A DNA stretch of 64,000 nt from Draconibacterium halophilum. Lineage in GTDB: Bacteria; Bacteroidota; Bacteroidia; Bacteroidales; Prolixibacteraceae. The translations under genes were made by a program, and so were the position numbers. Below are positions 59,771 to 64,000 of this stretch, one piece after another. Location: positions 1,868,001 to 1,932,000 of the forward strand of contig NZ_CP048409.1 in NCBI RefSeq assembly GCF_010448835.1. Direction: 5' to 3'. The notes beneath the pieces were generated by a model. That model was not told the origin of the DNA. It saw only the letters and a list, made by a program, of their open reading frames with translations, and searched no databases. Positions within the stretch are counted from its first letter, which is position 1. Each line of letters begins with the position of its first letter.

Positions 59771-62239
59771 ATGCCTAAGTCGCAATTTATTGATCCGGTT
59801 GAAGTAAGAAAGCCGGGTTCAATTCAATTCAAAGAAATACCTGTAAATCAATACAACAAAAGTATTGAAGAGGAAAAAGCAAATTTTTCGAACGACCAGT
59901 TTATGGATATTTTCCATGATATGGCTTTGATTCGGGAGTTCGAAACCATGTTAAACCTGATCAAAACCAAGGGCGAATACGAAGGAATCGAATACAACCA
60001 TCCCGGTCCTGCTCACTTGTCAATCGGACAGGAATCGGCAGCTGTTGGTATGGCTTACCACCTGGGAGTTGAGGATTTTATTTTTGGTTCGCACCGTTCT
60101 CACGGCGAGATTTTGGCCAAAGGTATGTCGGCTATTCATAAAATGAGCGACGACCAATTGATGGATGTAATGACCAACTTCTTCGACGGTACAATTCTGA
60201 ACATCGTAAAAGAAGGTCATGAAGGCAACGTAAAATCATTGGCACGCCGTTTCCTGATTTACGGAACACTGGCCGAGATTTTTGCCCGTGAAACAGGTTT
60301 TAATAAAGGTCTGGGAGGCTCGATGCACGCTTTCTTTACACCGTTTGGTGTATATCCTAATAATGCAATTGTTGGTGGTTCGGGCGATATAGCTGTGGGA
60401 GCTGCTTTGTTCAAAAAAGTAAATCAGAAAGATGGTATTGTAGTGGCCAATATTGGCGATGCATCAATGGCTTGCGGCCCGGTTTGGGAAGGTCTGACTT
60501 TTGCATCGATGGACCAGTTTGAGCAATTGTGGGAAGGAGCCTACAAAGGTGGTCTGCCAATCATTTTCAATATTATGAATAACCAGTACGGAATGGGTGG
60601 ACAAACCTGTGGAGAAACCATGGGGTATGATATTGCCGCTCGTATTGGTGCGGGTGTAAATCGCGACAGCATGCACGCCGAACGTGTTGATGGATACAAT
60701 CCGCTGGCAGTAATTGATGCGTACAAGCGTAAAATGGAGCTGCTAAAAGATAAAAAGGGGCCTGTTCTGCTTGATGTTTTAACTTACCGTTACAGTGGTC
60801 ACTCACCTTCTGATGCTTCGTCGTATAGAAGTAAAGAAGAAGTTGAAGCCTGGGAAAAGCAGGATTGTATTGTTTCTTATGGAAAAGAGCTGGTTGATAA
60901 CGGAGTAACGAAAGAAACAGAACTTGAAAATATAAAAGCTGATATTGTTGAGTTGATGAAATATGCCATGAAACTGGCCATCGACGAAAAAGTGTCGCCA
61001 AACATGGATATGGAAAAATATCCGGAATTAATTGGCGACATGATGTTCTCTGAAGAGAGCGTTGATAAAATGGAAGACCGCGAGGTAGAGGTGAATCATC
61101 CGATGGAAGAAAACCCACGGGTTAAACAACTTACCAAAAAAGAGCGTTTTGCTTTTGATGCCAACGGAAAACCATTCTCAAAAATTAAACAGTATCAGTT
61201 ACGCGACGGTATCTTCGAAGCTGTTGTTGATCGTTTCTACAAAGATCCGACATTGGTGGCTTATGGCGAAGAAAACCGGGACTGGGGTGGCGCTTTCGCT
61301 ACTTATCGTGGACTCACAGAGGCTTTACCGTACAACCGTTTGTTTAATTCGCCAATTTCTGAGGCGTCGATCATTGGAACAGCCATTGGTTATGCCATGT
61401 GTGGTGGTCGTGTAATTCCTGAAATTATGTACTGCGATTTCCTCGGACGTTGTGGCGATGAGGTTTTCAACCAAATGCCAAAGTGGCAAGCGATGTCGGG
61501 TAACGTAATTAAAATGCCTGTTGTGGTTCGCGTTTCTGTAGGATCAAAATATGGTGCACAGCACTCGCAAGACTGGACGTCACTGGTAGCTCATATTCCC
61601 GGATTGAAAGTTGTTTTCCCGGTAACGCCCTACGATGCAAAAGGTTTGATGAACACTGCTTTGCAGGGAACTGACCCTGTGATTTTCTTTGAAAGCCAGC
61701 GTATTTACGACATTGGCGAGCAGTTTCACGAAGGTGGCGTACCGGAAGAATATTACGAAATTCCGTTTGGCGAGCCGGATGTAAAACGCGAAGGAAAAGA
61801 CATTACAATTCTTACAATTGGAGCAACGCTTTACCGCGCATTGGAAGCTGCGGACAAACTGAAAGAAGAATACGGCATGGAAGCAGAGGTTATTGATGCC
61901 CGTTCCATTGTTCCGTTCAATTACGAAAAAGTGATTGAGTCGGTTAAAAAGACCGGTAGAATAATCATCTCAGGCGATGCCAACTCAAGAGGTTCGTTCC
62001 TGAATGATATGGCACGGAATATTACCGAGCTGGCATTTGATGAGTTGGATGCACCACCGGTAGTTGTTGGTTCGCGTAACTGGATTACTCCTGCTTACGA
62101 ATTGGAAGAGTATTTCTTCCCGCAGGTTGACTGGTTCCTCGATGCCATTCACGAAAAGATCGTTCCGTTGAAAGGACATGTAGCAAAAAATAATTTCACA
62201 AATGCGGAGCAGATTCGTAGAAATAAGTTAGGTATATAA
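59771..62239 (+). CDS. Fused alpha-beta 2-oxoacid dehydrogenase E1 (thiamine diphosphate)
   Basis: From ATG 59771 (MPKSQFIDPVEVRKPG) the protein is 822 residues: an E1-alpha half (~1-440) followed by an E1-beta half (~480-822). The ThDP motif GDASMACGPVWEGLTF to NNQYGMGGQ is in the alpha half; the beta half has GEENRDWGGAFATYRGL, FNSPISEASIIGTAIGYAM and PVVVRVSVGSKYGAQHSQD, and ends with the transketolase C-terminal domain (TILTIGATLYRALEAADKLK). It decarboxylates a 2-oxoacid and acylates E2. An upstream ATG at 59723 lies inside a repeat arm and is not the real start. Pyruvate, a branched-chain oxoacid or acetoin are possible substrates. Confidence 0.9.
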   Translation: MPKSQFIDPVEVRKPGSIQFKEIPVNQYNKSIEEEKANFSNDQFMDIFHDMALIREFETMLNLIKTKGEYEGIEYNHPGPAHLSIGQESAAVGMAYHLGVEDFIFGSHRSHGEILAKGMSAIHKMSDDQLMDVMTNFFDGTILNIVKEGHEGNVKSLARRFLIYGTLAEIFARETGFNKGLGGSMHAFFTPFGVYPNNAIVGGSGDIAVGAALFKKVNQKDGIVVANIGDASMACGPVWEGLTFASMDQFEQLWEGAYKGGLPIIFNIMNNQYGMGGQTCGETMGYDIAARIGAGVNRDSMHAERVDGYNPLAVIDAYKRKMELLKDKKGPVLLDVLTYRYSGHSPSDASSYRSKEEVEAWEKQDCIVSYGKELVDNGVTKETELENIKADIVELMKYAMKLAIDEKVSPNMDMEKYPELIGDMMFSEESVDKMEDREVEVNHPMEENPRVKQLTKKERFAFDANGKPFSKIKQYQLRDGIFEAVVDRFYKDPTLVAYGEENRDWGGAFATYRGLTEALPYNRLFNSPISEASIIGTAIGYAMCGGRVIPEIMYCDFLGRCGDEVFNQMPKWQAMSGNVIKMPVVVRVSVGSKYGAQHSQDWTSLVAHIPGLKVVFPVTPYDAKGLMNTALQGTDPVIFFESQRIYDIGEQFHEGGVPEEYYEIPFGEPDVKREGKDITILTIGATLYRALEAADKLKEEYGMEAEVIDARSIVPFNYEKVIESVKKTGRIIISGDANSRGSFLNDMARNITELAFDELDAPPVVVGSRNWITPAYELEEYFFPQVDWFLDAIHEKIVPLKGHVAKNNFTNAEQIRRNKLGI

Positions 62240-62260
62240 TTTTAGTTAGTTATAAAGCAT

Positions 62261-62313
62261 GGTGTGAATAAGTTTAGGTAGGAAAGGATTTTTTATATTC
62301 ACACCTGCTTTTT
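62261..62313 (+). terminator. Hairpin after the E1 gene
   Basis: GGTGTGAATA (62261-62270) and TATTCACACC (62296-62305) pair perfectly over 10 bases, followed by a T run (62309-62313). The loop is 25 bases, larger than usual. It may terminate or weaken transcription into the PHP gene. Confidence 0.55.
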
Positions 62314-62336
62314 AACCAATAACTGTAATAATAGAT

Positions 62337-63554
62337 ATGAATTTTTTAAAAGAATACCCGGATATTGAAACATTAATGCGAATAGGAGGCGATATTAGCG
62401 TGCCTCATGTTAATGGTCACATCCATACTCCATACTCTTTCAGCTCTTTCGATAATATTGCACAGATTTTTGAGCTGGCAAACGACGAAGAGGTTGAAGT
62501 GTTGGGGATTAACGATTTTTTTGTTTCCGACGGATATAACGAATTTTATAATTACGCTGTAAAAAACGGCGTATTTCCATTGTTTAACGTTGAGTTTATT
62601 GGGTTGATTCAGGAGCTTCAACGACGCAATGTTACCATAAACGACCCAAATAATCCGGGCCGCATTTATTTTAGCGGGAAAGGGTTGAATTATCCGTATC
62701 GGGTTTCAGAAGAAAGCAAAAAGTTTTTGGATGATCTGATAGCTGAAAGCCAGAAACAAGTCGCGAAGATGATTGAAAAGGTGAATTACCTGTTGCAGTC
62801 TATCTATCCTGATATGAGCCTTACGTACGAGGAGGTAAAGAAAAAATATGCTAAGGAGCTGGTGCGCGAGCGCCATATCGCCAAAGCCATTCGTATTTTG
62901 GTAGAAGAGAACTATCCTCAAAAGTCGGGAAAAATGATGTTCTACACCGAACTTTTTGATGTAGAACCAAAATCAAATCCTGAAGATATTGCTGCTATCG
63001 AAAACGAAATCCGCGGTAAACTTCTAAAAGCCGGAGGTTCTGCTTTTATTCCTGAATCGCCTGCTTCATTTCCACCTGTGGAACGCATAAGTGAGTATAT
63101 TTTGGACGCCGGTGGTATTCCATGTTATCCGGTATTACTCGACGACAGAAAAGGGAATCTGATCACCGGTTTCGAGAGGGATTGGAAGGTTATGGACGAA
63201 CAATTTAAAGCAATGAATGTGCATATGATCGAACTGATCCCGTCACGAAATTCAGTGCAAAAATTGCGCGAGTTTATAAAATATTTTACCCGTTTGGGAT
63301 ATGTGATCTCGCTTGGATCAGAGCACAACACGCCGGGAGTTTTCCCTCTTGAAGTGAAGGTTGATGGTGAGGATATTTTACCCGATGACCTGAAAAAAGT
63401 ATCATACGATGGTGCTTGCGTAATTGCAGCTCATCAATATTTAAAAACCAATGGTGAAGAAGGATTTGTAACTACAAATGGTAATCGTACCGAACGGTCG
63501 ATAGCAGACCTGATCACCTTAGGTAATGCGGTTGTTAAAGAAATGATCGCATAA
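62337..63554 (+). CDS. PHP-domain metal-dependent hydrolase-like protein
   Basis: The 405-residue protein starts with a PHP motif: VPHVNGHIHTPYSFSSFDN (His-x-His and Asp). Later conserved metal residues appear in LFNVEFIG, GGIPCYPVLLDDRKGN, VISLGSEHNTPG and VIAAHQYLK. PHP proteins hydrolyse phosphoesters or act on related substrates with three metals. It is 97 bases after E1 and 62 before the class II aldolase, so it is likely part of, or next to, the dehydrogenase operon. The substrate is unknown. Confidence 0.75.
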   Translation: MNFLKEYPDIETLMRIGGDISVPHVNGHIHTPYSFSSFDNIAQIFELANDEEVEVLGINDFFVSDGYNEFYNYAVKNGVFPLFNVEFIGLIQELQRRNVTINDPNNPGRIYFSGKGLNYPYRVSEESKKFLDDLIAESQKQVAKMIEKVNYLLQSIYPDMSLTYEEVKKKYAKELVRERHIAKAIRILVEENYPQKSGKMMFYTELFDVEPKSNPEDIAAIENEIRGKLLKAGGSAFIPESPASFPPVERISEYILDAGGIPCYPVLLDDRKGNLITGFERDWKVMDEQFKAMNVHMIELIPSRNSVQKLREFIKYFTRLGYVISLGSEHNTPGVFPLEVKVDGEDILPDDLKKVSYDGACVIAAHQYLKTNGEEGFVTTNGNRTERSIADLITLGNAVVKEMIA

Positions 63555-63616
63555 AAAAAGAGAACGGAAGCCTGTGGGGGGTTTCTGTCACAAAAAAAAT
63601 AACGATCCAGAATATT

Positions 63617-64000
63617 ATGGAAGGATTAAAAAATCTGATTAAGATATCGCAATTCTATGGCCAAAATCCAGAGATGGTTATTGCCGGAGGCGGAAACACC
63701 TCCTATAAAAACGACGAAAATATTTGGGTGAAAGCCAGTGGTTTTGCACTTGCTACGATTACCGAAGATGGTTTTGCAAAGCTCGACCGTAAAAAATTGG
63801 GACTCATCTCAGAAAAAACATACAGTGCCGATTCATTTGAACGCGAGCGCCAGATTAAAGACGATTTGATGGAAGCAACCATCACAAAAGATCGCAGGCC
63901 ATCGGTTGAAATATCAATGCATGATGTTATCGATTTTGCTTATGTGGTGCACCTGCATCCAACAAAAGTAAATGGTTTGATGTGTGGCAACCAGGTGGAA
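63617..64000 (+). CDS. Class II aldolase/adducin-family protein, partial (C-terminus beyond right edge)
   Basis: From ATG 63617 (MEGLKNLIKISQFYGQ) 128 residues are visible before the window ends. VIAGGGNTSYKNDENIWVKA is the phosphate-binding/GNxS region, and HDVIDFAYVVHLHPTKVNG holds the zinc-ligand His pair of class II aldolases. Such enzymes cleave rhamnulose 1-phosphate, fuculose 1-phosphate or related sugar phosphates. Since no rhaD is adjacent to rhaA-rhaB, this gene is a candidate for that step, but it is separated by the dehydrogenase operon and could act in a different pathway. Confidence 0.7.
   Translation, partial: MEGLKNLIKISQFYGQNPEMVIAGGGNTSYKNDENIWVKASGFALATITEDGFAKLDRKKLGLISEKTYSADSFERERQIKDDLMEATITKDRRPSVEISMHDVIDFAYVVHLHPTKVNGLMCGNQVE

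Noticed and set aside
1..64000. CRISPR arrays, tRNA or rRNA genes, prophage or transposase genes
   Set aside because: No regularly spaced repeats, cloverleaf-like sequences or mobile-element genes were recognised; the repeats seen are palindromic and irregularly spaced.

Overview
The window is a 64 kb chromosomal segment of a Bacteroidota bacterium. The evidence is: several promoters matching the phylum-specific TTTG-N19-TAnnTTTG pattern, few Shine-Dalgarno sequences, LytS/LytTR and GntR/AraC regulators, a DPM1-like glycosyltransferase, an FtsX-type permease, and a fused alpha-beta 2-oxoacid dehydrogenase E1. The sugar gene content and rather AT-rich intergenic DNA fit an environmental Marinilabiliales/Prolixibacteraceae-like organism, but that finer placement is inference. 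No rRNA, tRNA, CRISPR array, integrase or transposase gene was seen.

Layout. 1-4050: surface-sugar genes (a GT-C-like membrane protein running off the left edge, a divergent polyprenyl-phosphate-type GT2, a methyltransferase). 4214-4792: Fe superoxide dismutase. 4893-11807 (minus): D-xylose locus with symporter, xylA, an exported Gfo/Idh/MocA oxidoreductase, xylB and a GntR-type regulator; the promoters of xylB and of the regulator carry the same AACAG-repeat operator candidate. 12095-21767: mixed housekeeping genes (nitroreductase, proline dehydrogenase, OmpH, GT2, a 56-aa 2[4Fe-4S] ferredoxin, a frameshifted lipoprotein, YfcC-type carrier, methyltransferase, His-rich outer-membrane protein, AlaDH/PNT-family enzyme). 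22238-29537: an FtsX-type permease, a PAS histidine kinase, DoxX and secreted proteins, set in DNA unusually rich in palindromic repeats, including two copies of a 95-bp element with 10-bp terminal inverted repeats. 29578-38943: TPR lipoprotein, FAD oxidoreductase, cupin, aldo/keto reductase, and two paralogous regulators with a DUF4242 - cyclase-like - AraC architecture. 39216-42342: histidine degradation (hutI, ftcD) with two palindromic elements. 42479-49735: DUF5995, TPR and ExbB-like proteins, a LytS/LytTR pair, and a TetR-ABC exporter operon with two matching operators. 49753-55829: a Nudix-type regulator and the L-rhamnose locus (AraC regulator, rhaT, rhaM, rhaA, rhaB). 55891-64000: a divergent GntR regulator with two palindromic operators facing a 2-oxoacid dehydrogenase operon (E2, E3, fused E1), then a PHP-domain protein and a class II aldolase that runs off the right edge.

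How the genes work together. The xylose genes form an import - isomerisation - phosphorylation path to xylulose 5-phosphate, with a likely autoregulated repressor. The rhamnose genes import L-rhamnose, interconvert its anomers, isomerise it and phosphorylate it; no aldolase lies next to them, and the nearest candidate is the class II aldolase at the right edge, after the dehydrogenase operon. HutI and FtcD are the last two steps from imidazolonepropionate to glutamate. The strongest unexplained signals are the duplicated 95-bp element, the paired GC-rich inverted modules that fill both gaps of the dehydrogenase operon, and the two three-domain AraC regulators.
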